Below, in pieces: positions 21,005 through 29,587 of a stretch of DNA of 33,287 bases. Location: contig JAFRDO010000038.1 of assembly GCA_017403825.1 (NCBI GenBank), forward strand, positions 1 through 33,287, read 5' to 3'. The first letter of the stretch is position 1. Every line of letters starts with the position of its first letter. A program made the position numbers and the translations under genes. The DNA comes from Kiritimatiellia bacterium (GTDB lineage: Bacteria; Verrucomicrobiota; Kiritimatiellia; RFP12; UBA1067). The notes under the pieces were generated by a model that had not been told where the DNA came from, did not search any database, and saw only the letters and a program-made list of their open reading frames with translations.

Positions 21005-23023
21005 ATGAGCGAGAAAACAATTTCTGCCAATTTGGTTGATGAGATCATACTTGTTAACGAGGATGGAAGCAATGCTTTGTTTGGTACAGACCCGGCACGA
21101 TATGTCGTGCCCGTGTACCAGCGAGCCTTCGCCTGGGGAAGTGGCAACAGCGGGAAGAAGCAAAACGAAATTCTCCAGTTGATTGACGATGTTCTGGCGG
21201 CGAAAGAAACCTACTACCTTGGATCTCTCGTGGTTTCGAAGTGCCGTAAGGATGAATGCAGCGGCCCCGATGTCTACGAGGTGATAGATGGACAGCAGCG
21301 CCTAACGGCCCTGTATGTGATCTTTGCTTGTTTGGGCTTGAAGGTAAACGCAGGTTCTCTTGGATATGCATGTCGAGAGGCGTCGCAATCTTTCCTTGAG
21401 AAGTTGGCAGAGTGGCCTGGAGATGGCGATCCGGGCTGGCTGAGCAATGTGAGTGACGAAAAGGATAGTGCCGGTATTCAGAGGGGGGTGCACACAGTCC
21501 TTGAGAAACTGCATGCTGAATATGGCGAACAAGGCGTGGAACAGTATAAAAGCAAGTTGCGCGAAGCGTTCAAGCGCGTGAGGCTGTTTAGAATCGAGGT
21601 GCCCGAAGGAACTGATTTGAACAGATATTTCGAAATCATGAACACACGTGGTGAGCAGCTTGAGCAGCAGGACATAGTCAAGGCGGATCTACTGTCGCGC
21701 TTGGAGAACAATCAGCAACGAGCGGTGTTTGCCGAAGTATGGGATGCCTGCAACGATATGGATGGTTATGTCCAGATGCATTTCAACGGCGAACATGAAA
21801 AGAAGGGGACGTTGAGCCGTCGAGAATTGCTGTTTATGGAAGATTGGAGTAAATGTCCTGAAATAGACTGGGCTGCGGCAAGCCCAGCTGGCAATGATGA
21901 CGATGAGAAGTTGGAGTTTGAAGGTCTTGTCGACAAGGACGTAGATGAAGTCGAGCTGAAGGATGATGGCGAAACATACAAAAATGCAAGATTTGAGAGT
22001 GTCATTGATTTTCCGCACTTTCTCTTGCATGTTCTAAAGGTGTTTAATGCCGCTGAGCATCTTGGCCAGAATCTCCAGGAACAAACGGACACAATGAACA
22101 TGAGGCGGGAATTCATGAAAGTATTTCCGCCAGATGGTTGCAGCGAGCGTGTGCAGAAGTTCGCCCAGTGTCTCTTGAAATGCCGTTTTTACTTTGACAA
22201 GTACATCCTCAAACGCGAGTTCAACAGCATAAGGGACGAAGGGGCATGGAGTCTCAAGGAATTGGCTAAGTCGGAAGGAAAAAACGAAAGCGCATATTAT
22301 AGGAGCACGCAGAACGGTGATGTCCCATACGCGGGACATGAGAAGTTGAAAATGATAGAGGCCTGTCTTAGGGTTTCATACACCAACCCAAAGGTCATGC
22401 ACTGGATAACCAATCTGTTGTACTGGATTTACAAAAACGGAGAGGGACGCATGGACGAGTTTCTTGCGTATGTACAGGGTGTTGCAAGACTGCAGGCAAG
22501 AAAATTTATTGCGAATCGCGACTATAATCAAGGCGTGCAAACGCCCAACATCGTGTTGAACTACCTTGATTATTTGCTGTGGGAGCAAAAAAGCCAATTG
22601 GCAAGCAAGCAAGGATTTGCCCACCTGTTTGATAAACCCTTCGAGTTTGAGTTCCGAAATTCGGTCGAGCACTGGTATCCGCAACACCCTGATGCCGATG
22701 CGGACGGTTGCCCGGAATGGGGAGCCATGGACAACGCGCACGGAGTGGTGGATCGGTTCGGGAATCTTGCTTTGTTGCAAAGCAATATCAACGCGCATTT
22801 CTCCAATCAGCCGCCGAGAGGCAAATGCGGATATGAAACAACCAAGAGCGGGAGCGTCAAGCTCCGCATAATGGCGATCTTGACAGAATCGGCTGAAAAC
22901 AATGAGATGTGGTATTCGTCTATTTGTGAAGAACATGAGCAACAGATGCTAAATGTTCTGAGAACCGATTGTGTAAATTACCCTACCGATGTTACCGTGT
23001 TGTGGGGCGATATGAACCAATAA
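21005..23023 (+). CDS. DUF262/DUF1524-like protein, second of the pair
   Basis: 672 aa from the ATG at 21005 (GGAGG inside the end of the preceding gene; 4-base gap, so coupled). DUF262 motifs VPVYQRAFAWG (about 36-46), VIDGQQRLTALYVIF (about 93-107), and YFEIMNTRGEQLEQQDIVKA. The C-terminal HNH-like motif is SVEHWYPQHP (about 552-561), followed by DRFGNLALLQSNINAHFSNQ, typical of DUF1524. It should provide DNA cleavage for the pair. Middle part acidic and helical. It is distinct from the GmrSD-like gene at 12480; the three DUF262 proteins share only motifs. Confidence 0.83.
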   Translation: MSEKTISANLVDEIILVNEDGSNALFGTDPARYVVPVYQRAFAWGSGNSGKKQNEILQLIDDVLAAKETYYLGSLVVSKCRKDECSGPDVYEVIDGQQRLTALYVIFACLGLKVNAGSLGYACREASQSFLEKLAEWPGDGDPGWLSNVSDEKDSAGIQRGVHTVLEKLHAEYGEQGVEQYKSKLREAFKRVRLFRIEVPEGTDLNRYFEIMNTRGEQLEQQDIVKADLLSRLENNQQRAVFAEVWDACNDMDGYVQMHFNGEHEKKGTLSRRELLFMEDWSKCPEIDWAAASPAGNDDDEKLEFEGLVDKDVDEVELKDDGETYKNARFESVIDFPHFLLHVLKVFNAAEHLGQNLQEQTDTMNMRREFMKVFPPDGCSERVQKFAQCLLKCRFYFDKYILKREFNSIRDEGAWSLKELAKSEGKNESAYYRSTQNGDVPYAGHEKLKMIEACLRVSYTNPKVMHWITNLLYWIYKNGEGRMDEFLAYVQGVARLQARKFIANRDYNQGVQTPNIVLNYLDYLLWEQKSQLASKQGFAHLFDKPFEFEFRNSVEHWYPQHPDADADGCPEWGAMDNAHGVVDRFGNLALLQSNINAHFSNQPPRGKCGYETTKSGSVKLRIMAILTESAENNEMWYSSICEEHEQQMLNVLRTDCVNYPTDVTVLWGDMNQ

Positions 23024-23111
23024 GGCGATTCGGCAGATGGACGTGGTGAATAAGTAAAATAAGCAAGAAAGAGAAGTTCATCGCAGAAATGGAAGCCGTC
23101 CGATAATATTT

Positions 23112-23120
23112 TGATACAAT
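23112..23120 (+). promoter_or_regulatory. Extended -10 box before the mcrB-like gene
   Basis: TGATACAAT at 23112-23120, 28 bases before the ATG at 23149. No good -35 at the right distance, as is common for extended -10 promoters. Confidence 0.4.
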
Positions 23121-23148
23121 GCCATACAAAGAAAGGGGAAAAATAGAC

Positions 23149-24539
23149 ATGATTACAGAAAAAGAGTTTGAACTGCGCAGGCAGAATTTCGAACACGAGT
23201 GGTATCCTCTCTTGGGGGACACCGGGCCAAGGCTTCAGAGAATGAGAATCTCTGACTGGTGCGCAAGAAGAAACGGGCACACCTCCGAAAACTGTCTGTT
23301 CTCATGGCTCTTCGGGAACACCACGCCCGACAAGGGTATTGGAGGTGGTGCGGGCATCGATGGCATCGGCTCTGTCGGATCTTTCTTTTCATACAAGGAT
23401 TTCAAGGTTTTTGAGGTGGATGGGGGAAACCAGTTGTCGGACATCCCAAATGCCGCAGACCGCGAGATAGAAGAAGTCTACGAACAGGTATATACGGAAA
23501 CTCTTTACATCCGTGATCAGTGCATCGCCTTCGAGCTTCCTGATCCGCCTACCATGGAGAGCATGACCCGCAGGCTGCAGTTTCTCGACATCGGCCCAGA
23601 AGGTCGGCCATATTCGCTTGACAGCCGGATCGTCGTTGCGGCTGCTTTCGCGTTTTCCCGTAATACGTTGGCTGAAGAGGTCATTGTCCCCTTCTTCACG
23701 AGGAATTGGATCGCGTATGCGGCCAGAGCAGAGCCCAATGAAAGCTACGCATCAATGTTCGCGAGGATATTCATGCGGAAGCACCCCGGGGAATCGTTCT
23801 ACGGGTTCTACAGGCGGCTCTGCCATGAGCACGAACAGAAGGCGATGCTTGATTCGCTCCAGCAGAACAGGCAGATCGTACTGACAGGCGCTCCGGGGAC
23901 AGGAAAGACGTTTCTTGCACGGAACGTACTCGCTCTCCAGCTTGTGGACAATGGGCTTGTGGACAGGGCCGAATCCGATTGGACAGAGCCGGAAAAGCGT
24001 CTGGTGGAGGAGCGCGTCAAGCTTGTCCAATTCCATGCGAACTACGATTATTCGGACTTCGTCACGGGGCTTAAGCCTGTGCTGGTGGACGACAAGGGCC
24101 GTCGCTATGGCGCGAAAGAAGAGATTCCGGAAGGAACGAGAGTGTCCGTCTCGTTTGAATGGCGCGACGGTATCTTCAAGAAATTCGCCGATGCCGCATT
24201 GGACAGCTACCGAGAGTCGGTTACGAGGGGAGAGCCAGCGCCGGCATACGTGCTAGTCATCGACGAAATCAACCGCGCAGATCTGTCGCGGGTGTTCGGC
24301 GAACTGTTCTCGGTCCTTGAGCCAGGGTACACAGGTATTCGACGAAGAAGGACAATTTTGTTGAACTTCCCAGCGGCGAACAGTTCCGCATTCCCGAGAA
24401 TCTATTCATCATTGGCACGATGAACGACATCGACCGGAGCGTGGAAGGCATTGACTTCGCCCTGCGCCGGCGTTTCGCCTGGCACGAGATTTCCGCACAG
24501 AATTCGTGGGGTGAGACCCCTGTGGCGGTTGCTATTTAG
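23149..24539 (+). pseudogene. Broken McrB-like AAA+ restriction NTPase
   Basis: ATG 23149 with GAAAGGGG upstream. An N-terminal ~240-residue specificity-like domain is followed by Walker A TGAPGTGKT (about 246) and Walker B YVLVIDEINRADLSRVFGEL (about 365-384). At about 24325-24360 one or two indels break the frame. The in-frame stop is at 24423, while the family signature IIGTMNDIDRSVEGIDFALR continues in another frame to 24539. The rest of McrB is missing: after RRRFAWHEI the sequence enters a ~107-bp repeat. No mcrC partner follows. It is almost certainly inactive. Confidence 0.82.
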
Positions 24540-24607
24540 ATCGTAAAATGCGAGATTTTATTAAGATATCGGCTTTTGGGGCCTATGTTGAGGGCCGCGC
24601 ATAAGCT
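24501..24607 (+). repeat. ~107-bp direct repeat, copy A, at the mcrB breakpoint
   Basis: About 80% identical to 24966-25071 in the same orientation (shared GAGACCC.TGT.GCGGTTG ... GGGGCCTATGTTGAG.GCCGCGCA). Its left edge coincides with the loss of McrB similarity, and its interior supplies the stop codon. No ORF. Nature unknown. Confidence 0.75.
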
Positions 24608-24652
24608 GTCGGCTACAGTGTCTCCAGCGAATGGGGGTTGAGGAGGAACGGC

Positions 24653-24754
24653 ATGAACCATATGTGTGATGTTGGAGTCAATGACGACTTTGAAGTTTTG
24701 TGTATCTGCACAAAAGCTCAAAGCGTGTTCAGCTGGCGGGGTTGCTGCTTCTAG
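24653..24754 (+). CDS. Possible 33-aa Cys-rich peptide
   Basis: ATG preceded by GAGGAGGAACGGC, a very good ribosome site. Five Cys among 33 residues (begins MNHMCDVGVNDDFEVLCICT, ends RGCCF). It may be a genuine small peptide or the first codons of a lost gene; no other support. Confidence 0.3.
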   Translation: MNHMCDVGVNDDFEVLCICTKAQSVFSWRGCCF

Positions 24755-24841
24755 CCGCGTGGTTGGCTGGGCATGCGTGGATAGCAGTTCGGGAGAAGGC
24801 TTTTGTCGTTTTCTACAGCTAACAAATTCAAACCGTTTCGA

Positions 24842-24847
24842 TAAAAT
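24842..24847 (+). promoter_or_regulatory. Candidate -10 box before the truncated repeat protein
   Basis: TAAAAT, with a weak -35-like CTAACA 17 bases upstream (24819-24824). Confidence 0.3.
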
Positions 24848-24874
24848 TGCTGCGTAAAAAAGAAAGGGAATAAA

Positions 24875-24967
24875 ATGAACGCGATAAAAAACACCTCTGG
24901 CAACTGGTCGCATCTGAGTGGAATGGACTGGTCGTATCTGCTTCAGTATCAGCCGCGATTCGCGTAA
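24875..24967 (+). pseudogene. N-terminal stub of a W/Q-P-x-F repeat protein
   Basis: 30 aa, with AAAGGG before the ATG. It contains SHLSGMDWSYLLQYQPRFA, which resembles one unit of the repeat proteins with W..L.G.DW..LL..QP.FAD motifs in gut bacterial genomes (from memory). These normally have many units; here the gene stops after one, exactly where repeat copy B begins (TAA formed at the junction). Probably a truncated gene. Confidence 0.55.
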
Positions 24968-25071
24968 TTCTATGGAGAGACCCTTGTTGCGGTTGTGATT
25001 TATGCCACAGGATGTGAGATTTTGTTAAGTTATCGGCCTTTGGGGCCTATGTTGAGAGCCGCGCAAAAGCG
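24966..25071 (+). repeat. ~107-bp direct repeat, copy B, at a second gene breakpoint
   Basis: Second copy of 24501-24607, with the left edge again at the point where a coding sequence is cut off. After it, 25072-25222 holds only a short frame ending LKFFLNNLE, without clear gene support. Confidence 0.75.
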
Positions 25072-25222
25072 GGTGGCAAAAAAATTTAAAAAATCTCTGT
25101 CATCGGATTGTCACCGCCGCATACACTCAACTGGATGGAGGAACGGGGAGCGGAAACAAACGGCCGCAAGGATCCGATCAGAAGTCCAAAGATTTCATTA
25201 AAGTTCTTTCTGAACAACCTTG

Positions 25223-25268
25223 AATGAGTCCGGGGCTCCGCGCCTCGGATTTCATTTTTTATTTTTTT
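25223..25268 (+). terminator. Intrinsic terminator
   Basis: AATGAGTCCGGGGC - tcc - GCGCCTCGGATTTCATT, an imperfect stem of about 14 pairs, followed by TTTTTATTTTTTT. It separates the decayed accessory region from the metabolic operon. Confidence 0.7.
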
Positions 25269-25328
25269 CACGCCGCTCCATCGGCGGTCTCGTTTTCGAA
25301 GGGGCGTCGCACGGGACCGCTCTTCTTA

Positions 25329-25337
25329 TGATATAAT
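25329..25337 (+). promoter_or_regulatory. Extended -10 promoter of the transporter operon, likely leaderless
   Basis: TGATATAAT (25329-25337) ends 7 bases before the ATG at 25345. There is no Shine-Dalgarno. Same spacing as the promoter at 4542-4570. Confidence 0.6.
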
Positions 25338-25344
25338 ATGCGCC

Positions 25345-26520
25345 ATGTTCAAGAACGGAATCAAGATAGGAATTCTCCCGAGGTTGTTCCTTGCCATCGC
25401 CATCGGCGCTGTAGTTGGCGCCGTTGCGCCAGGTTGCGTGATACGGGCCCTTAACTGCTTCAGCGGCACGTTCGGGCAGTTCATAAGGTTCTTCGTGCCC
25501 TTCATAGTGCTTGGGCTAGTGGCCCCCGCAATCGCGGAGACGGGGGTCGGAGCGGGCAGAATGCTGCTGGTTACGATGGGCATTGCCTATGCGTCGACAT
25601 TGTTCTCCGGCGCCTTCGCGTTCTGCGCGTCCGATACGATCTTTCCGCGCGTCCTTCACGGCACGCTCAACTCGGCTTCGCAGGTGCAGACGTTCCCGGC
25701 TTACTTCATACTCGAGATACCGCCGGTGATTGGCATCACCTCGGCTCTGGTGACGGCCTTCATCTTCGGCCTTGCGATGGTCAAGCTCGACGCGCCGACG
25801 CTGAAGCGCACGTTCTCGGAGATGCGCGAGACGGTGACGCTGACGATCAGCAAGGCGTTCCTGCCGCTCTTGCCGTTCTACATACTTTCCGTCATAGCGG
25901 ACCTGACGGCCAGCGGCAAGCTCGCCGTCGTCGGCGGAAGCTGCGTCGCGATCATGGGCGTTGCCTTCGGCGTGACGTCAATGGTGCTGGTGGTGCAGTA
26001 CGCCGTCGCCGGCGCTGTCGCGGGCAAGAATCCGTTCAGGGCGCTCCTGAACATGCTTCCTGCGTACCTGACCGGCTGGGGGTGCTGCTCGTCCGCCGCG
26101 ACGCTGCCTGTCACGCTCCGCCAGACGCGCAAGAACGGCGTCTCCGGCAAGATCGTGGATCTCGTGATTCCGCTTTGCGCGAACGTGCACCTTGCCGGGT
26201 CGATGGCGAACATGGTTGTTTACACGGCCGGGTTCACCGTCCTCTTCGGCGGCGAGATCTCCATCGTCAAGTACATCGAGTTCATGTTCGTGCTGAGCGT
26301 GATCGCCGTGGCGTCGCCCGGCATACCCGGCGGCGTGGTGCTGGCGTCCGCGACGATCGCCGAGACGGTCCTCGGCTTCACCCCGGAGCGCTACGCCCTC
26401 GTCATAGCGACGTATATGGCCCTTGACGGAATGGGCACGGCCTGCAACCTGACCGGAGACGGCGCGATTGCGCTCGTCGTCGACCGCATCTACCGCGGCC
26501 GGAGCGGGGAGGAGACGTGA
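25345..26520 (+). CDS. Dicarboxylate/amino acid:cation symporter (DAACS family)
   Basis: 391 aa integral membrane protein with about eight to ten hydrophobic stretches. Family landmarks: the serine-rich re-entrant loop SSAATLPVT (about 250), the SPGIPGGVVLASATI loop, and DGMGTACNLTGDGAIALVVD near the end, matching the substrate/cation-binding D..GT..N..GD motif of glutamate/C4-dicarboxylate symporters. It probably imports an acidic organic substrate with Na+ or H+. It is the first gene of an overlapping operon; the next start overlaps its stop (GTGA). Substrate not determinable. Confidence 0.88.
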   Translation: MFKNGIKIGILPRLFLAIAIGAVVGAVAPGCVIRALNCFSGTFGQFIRFFVPFIVLGLVAPAIAETGVGAGRMLLVTMGIAYASTLFSGAFAFCASDTIFPRVLHGTLNSASQVQTFPAYFILEIPPVIGITSALVTAFIFGLAMVKLDAPTLKRTFSEMRETVTLTISKAFLPLLPFYILSVIADLTASGKLAVVGGSCVAIMGVAFGVTSMVLVVQYAVAGAVAGKNPFRALLNMLPAYLTGWGCCSSAATLPVTLRQTRKNGVSGKIVDLVIPLCANVHLAGSMANMVVYTAGFTVLFGGEISIVKYIEFMFVLSVIAVASPGIPGGVVLASATIAETVLGFTPERYALVIATYMALDGMGTACNLTGDGAIALVVDRIYRGRSGEET

Positions 26521-27782
26521 CGGAGGCCGTGTTCTCGACCTGGGGCGCCCTTGCGGGCCTGGCCGTGGCGATCGTGCTGATCGTGCGGAAGGCGACCCCG
26601 GCCTACGCGCTCGTCCTAGGCGCCCTCGTCGGTGGACTCCTTGGCGGCGGCGGGCTTTCCGAGACGGTCGCCGCGATGATTTCCGGCACGCAGTCGATGA
26701 TGCCGTCGGTGCTGCGCATTCTCGCCTCCGGCGTGCTGGTCGGTGCGCTGGTGAAGACCGGCAGCGCGGCGAAGATAGCCGACGCCGTGGTCGCACGCCT
26801 CGGCACGCGCTTCGCGCTCGCGGCGGTAGCGCTCGCGACGCTGATCGTGACGGCGGTCGGCGTGTTCGTCGACATCGCCGTCATCACGGTCGCCCCGGTC
26901 GCGCTGGCCGTGGGACGCAAGGCCGGCATTCCGGTGCCGGCGCTCCTGCTTGCGATGATCGGCGGAGGGAAGGCCGGCAACGTCATCTCCCCCAACCCCA
27001 ACACCATCGCCGTCGCCGAGGCGTTCCATCTCGACCTCACATCCGTCATGGCCGCGAACCTGCTGCCCGCCGCATGCGCGTTCGCCGTGACGGTGGCGCT
27101 TTCGGCGTGGCTTGCGAAGAGGTGGACTAACTGCGCCTCTTCGCTGTCCGAGGCGTCGTCCGGCGCGGCGGAGCTGCCGTCCGCCGTACAGGCGGCGTCC
27201 GGGCCGCTCGTCGTCATCGCGCTGCTAGCCCTCCGTCCCGTCTGCGGCGTCACGGTCGATCCGCTCGTTGCGTTGCCGGCCGGCGGGCTGGTCTCGATCC
27301 TCGTGTGCGGCCACTGGCGCCAGACGGTCGAGTATTCGGAGTTCGGCCTTTCCAAGGTCATCGGCGTTTCGGTGCTGCTGATAGGAACCGGCACCGTGGC
27401 GGGAATCGTCAAGGCGTCGGGGCTCAACGCTGACATGATCCGCCTGCTTGGCGCGTGCCACCTGCCGGTCTTCGCCCTGGCCCCGGTCTCCGGGCTGTTG
27501 CTCTCGGGCGCGACGGCGTCCACCACGGCCGGAGTCACCATAGCGGCCCAGACGTTTTCCGGCACGTTGCTTTCGGCCGGCGTGCCGGCCACCGCGGCGG
27601 CTGCGATGCTCCATGCTGGCGGCACGGTCTTCGACGCGCTTCCCCACGGCAGCTTCTTTCATGCGACCGCCGGCGCAGTAGGCATGAGCGTCAAGGACCG
27701 CCTGCGGCTCTTTCCGTTCGGCGAGATGGTCGGCGCGACCACGACGGCGGTGTCGACGCTTCTCTACATGATTGTGGGGTGA
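26517..27782 (+). CDS. GntP-family gluconate-type permease
   Basis: 421 aa, GTG start overlapping the previous stop. Multi-spanning membrane protein; [22 protein letters not shown] (about 143-164) is the typical GntP-family core loop. It is likely a proton-coupled carrier for gluconate or a related sugar acid. The neighbouring DHDPS-family and SDR genes fit sugar-acid catabolism. GC content is higher here than in the accessory region. Confidence 0.87.
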   Translation: MTEAVFSTWGALAGLAVAIVLIVRKATPAYALVLGALVGGLLGGGGLSETVAAMISGTQSMMPSVLRILASGVLVGALVKTGSAAKIADAVVARLGTRFALAAVALATLIVTAVGVFVDIAVITVAPVALAVGRKAGIPVPALLLAMIGGGKAGNVISPNPNTIAVAEAFHLDLTSVMAANLLPAACAFAVTVALSAWLAKRWTNCASSLSEASSGAAELPSAVQAASGPLVVIALLALRPVCGVTVDPLVALPAGGLVSILVCGHWRQTVEYSEFGLSKVIGVSVLLIGTGTVAGIVKASGLNADMIRLLGACHLPVFALAPVSGLLLSGATASTTAGVTIAAQTFSGTLLSAGVPATAAAAMLHAGGTVFDALPHGSFFHATAGAVGMSVKDRLRLFPFGEMVGATTTAVSTLLYMIVG

Positions 27783-27786
27783 CGGC

Positions 27787-28248
27787 GTGAAGGCTTGGGT
27801 GCAGCGCGTTTCGGAGGCAAGCGTCACGGTCGGCGACGAGACCTTGGCGTCGATTGGCACCGGGTTCCTGGTGCTTCTCGGCGTGACCCACTCCGACACC
27901 GTGCGCGAGGCCGACGACATCGCCGCCAGGATCGCCACGCTGCGCATCTTTGAGGACGCCAGCGGGAAGTCCAACCTGTCGGTTGAGGACGTCGGCGGCA
28001 GCGTCGTGCTGGTCTCGCAGTTCACGCTCTACGCCGACACTGCGCACGGGCGACGTCCCGGCTACTCCGCCGCCGCGCCGCGCCCCGTCGCGGAGCCGCT
28101 GTACGAGCGAGTGGCGGAACGGCTCCGCGAGCGGCTCGGACGGGATCGCGTCGGCACCGGCCGTTTCGGCGCCGAAATGAAGGTGCGGCTCGTCAACGAC
28201 GGCCCGTTCTCCGTAGAACTCGTGTCCGATAACAAGGTTCACCTATGA
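27787..28248 (+). CDS. dtd: D-aminoacyl-tRNA deacylase
   Basis: 153 aa from a GTG 4 bases after the permease stop ([16 protein letters not shown]). It hydrolyses D-amino acids (and Gly) mischarged on tRNA in the cytosol. Family motifs: SQFTLYAD (77-84), [10 protein letters not shown], and the C-terminal [21 protein letters not shown] with the cross-subunit Gly-Pro pair; the usual NxGPVT reads NDGPFS here. Full family length. It is a housekeeping gene in a transporter operon, overlapping the next gene by 4 bases (ATGA). Confidence 0.93.
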   Translation: MKAWVQRVSEASVTVGDETLASIGTGFLVLLGVTHSDTVREADDIAARIATLRIFEDASGKSNLSVEDVGGSVVLVSQFTLYADTAHGRRPGYSAAAPRPVAEPLYERVAERLRERLGRDRVGTGRFGAEMKVRLVNDGPFSVELVSDNKVHL

Positions 28249-29519
28249 AAACGGAAAATAGCACGACAGGGAACTACAAATGGATTCTGCTGGCTCTCCT
28301 CTCCGCTACGTACTTTCTTGCGCAGGGGTCTAGGCAGATATTCAATGCGGTGCTGCCGCAGATAAAGGCTGACTTCGCCGGTGCTGGCGTTACCGACGCC
28401 CATCTCGGCCTTGTCGGGAGCGCGTTCACGCTTGTGTTCGGCCTTGCCATTCCTTTCGGCGGCATCTTTGCGGACTTCTTCAGCCGCAAGTGGATGATCG
28501 TCATAGGCACGTTGCTGTTTTCCGTGGGAATCTTCGCATCGGGCTTTGCGTCCGGCGTCGGACTCCTTCTCGTCGCCTACGGCATTGTGAACGCGGCAGG
28601 GCAGGCGCTTCTGCCGCCGTCCAACTCGTCGCTTATCGGACAGTTCCACGTCAAGACGCGCGCGACCGCGTTCTCGATATATCAGATTGTGTTCTACGTC
28701 GGCATCGTCGTGTGCAGCGGCGTGTCGGGCTGGCTTTCGGGACTTGGCGAGGGTGGCTGGCGAAAGGCGTTCCTGCTGTTCGGCGCCATATCAGCCGCAT
28801 GGGCCGTTGCCATGGCGTTTCTTCTGCGCGACACTCCGCAGCCCTCCTTCGCCAAGGCGCCGACGGAAAAGCCAACGGACGCCTCGTCCGACAAGGCTAC
28901 GGTCCGCGAGGCGCTTGGAGCGGTCGTGCGCAAGCCGTCCGCGCTGTTGCTTATGGCTGGGCTCGGCTTCTACTTCTACGCCAAATACGGCTTCAATACG
29001 TGGATCGTCGCCTATCTCTTGCGCACGTTCCCGTCGCTCTCGCCGGCTTCGGCCGCTTTTCACGCCGTTTTCTGGTTCTACCTTGGCGCGGTCATTGGCG
29101 TTTTTGCGGGCGGACGCGTTTCCGACCTCTTTGCCGTGTCGCGTCCGCAGGTCAGGTTCGACGTGAACATCGCCGGCCTTGCGCTTTGCGTCCCGGGGCT
29201 CCTGGTTTCGGCGTTCGCCCCGACGGCGGCGATTTGCATCGTCGGCACGGCTTTGCTTGGCTTTGCGACCGGCATCTACGATTCCAACATCTACGCTTCG
29301 CTCTTTGAGGTCGTGAAGCCACGCTACCGCGCGGCTGCGGTCGGCGTGTTCGGATGCGGCGGCAGCGTAATCGGAGCCTCCGGCCCTGCCGTCCTCGGCT
29401 GGATGAACGCGCATTTCTCGATGAGCGCCGGAATCGTGTCCCTTTCAGCTTTCGCCCTTGCCGGCGCGGCGGCCATCGGCATCGCAAGGATCTTCTTCTT
29501 TGAAAGGGATCGGGAGTGA
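28245..29519 (+). CDS. Major facilitator superfamily transporter
   Basis: 424 aa with about 12 hydrophobic segments and the MFS loop-2 motif ([17 protein letters not shown], about 66-82). A central cytoplasmic loop is Pro/Lys-rich ([20 protein letters not shown]). Overall similarity suits the organophosphate/anion:cation symporter groups (GlpT/ExuT-like), i.e. import of hexuronate- or organic-acid-like solutes; this is a guess by pattern. ATGA overlap with dtd. Its stop is followed by a degenerate dispersed repeat and the exported DHDPS-family gene. Confidence 0.85.
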   Translation: MKTENSTTGNYKWILLALLSATYFLAQGSRQIFNAVLPQIKADFAGAGVTDAHLGLVGSAFTLVFGLAIPFGGIFADFFSRKWMIVIGTLLFSVGIFASGFASGVGLLLVAYGIVNAAGQALLPPSNSSLIGQFHVKTRATAFSIYQIVFYVGIVVCSGVSGWLSGLGEGGWRKAFLLFGAISAAWAVAMAFLLRDTPQPSFAKAPTEKPTDASSDKATVREALGAVVRKPSALLLMAGLGFYFYAKYGFNTWIVAYLLRTFPSLSPASAAFHAVFWFYLGAVIGVFAGGRVSDLFAVSRPQVRFDVNIAGLALCVPGLLVSAFAPTAAICIVGTALLGFATGIYDSNIYASLFEVVKPRYRAAAVGVFGCGGSVIGASGPAVLGWMNAHFSMSAGIVSLSAFALAGAAAIGIARIFFFERDRE

Positions 29520-29536
29520 CGGCAAGTCCATGTAGA

Positions 29537-29569
29537 TCTCACGCAGAGCCGCAGAGGACGCGGAGATGG
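29537..29569 (+). repeat. CACGCAGAG-type dispersed repeat
   Basis: TCTCACGCAGAGCCGCAGAGG, then ACGCGGAGA. This purine-rich sequence resembles the (T)CACGCAGAG(A/C)CGCAGAGG intergenic repeats seen in many environmental bacterial genomes. It lies just before the preferred start of the next gene and is why the longer start at 29516 is not favoured. Confidence 0.5.
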
Positions 29570-29587
29570 CATGGGGGAACCCATGCG

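Noticed and set aside
24325..24360. Programmed frameshift in mcrB
   Set aside because: No X-XXY-YYZ slippery heptamer or downstream structure was seen, and the gene is also truncated; simple decay explains it better.
24501..25071. Idea that the 107-bp repeats are CRISPR repeats or tracrRNA genes
   Set aside because: Only two copies, ~360 bp apart, about 80% alike, with no regular spacers and no cas gene in the window. Length is far above a CRISPR repeat. Left as an unknown element.
25978..29414. Long minus-strand open frames (272, 340, 266 and 207 codons)
   Set aside because: Low-complexity Arg/Ala/Asp-rich translations caused by GC-rich codons of the transporter and dtd genes on the plus strand.
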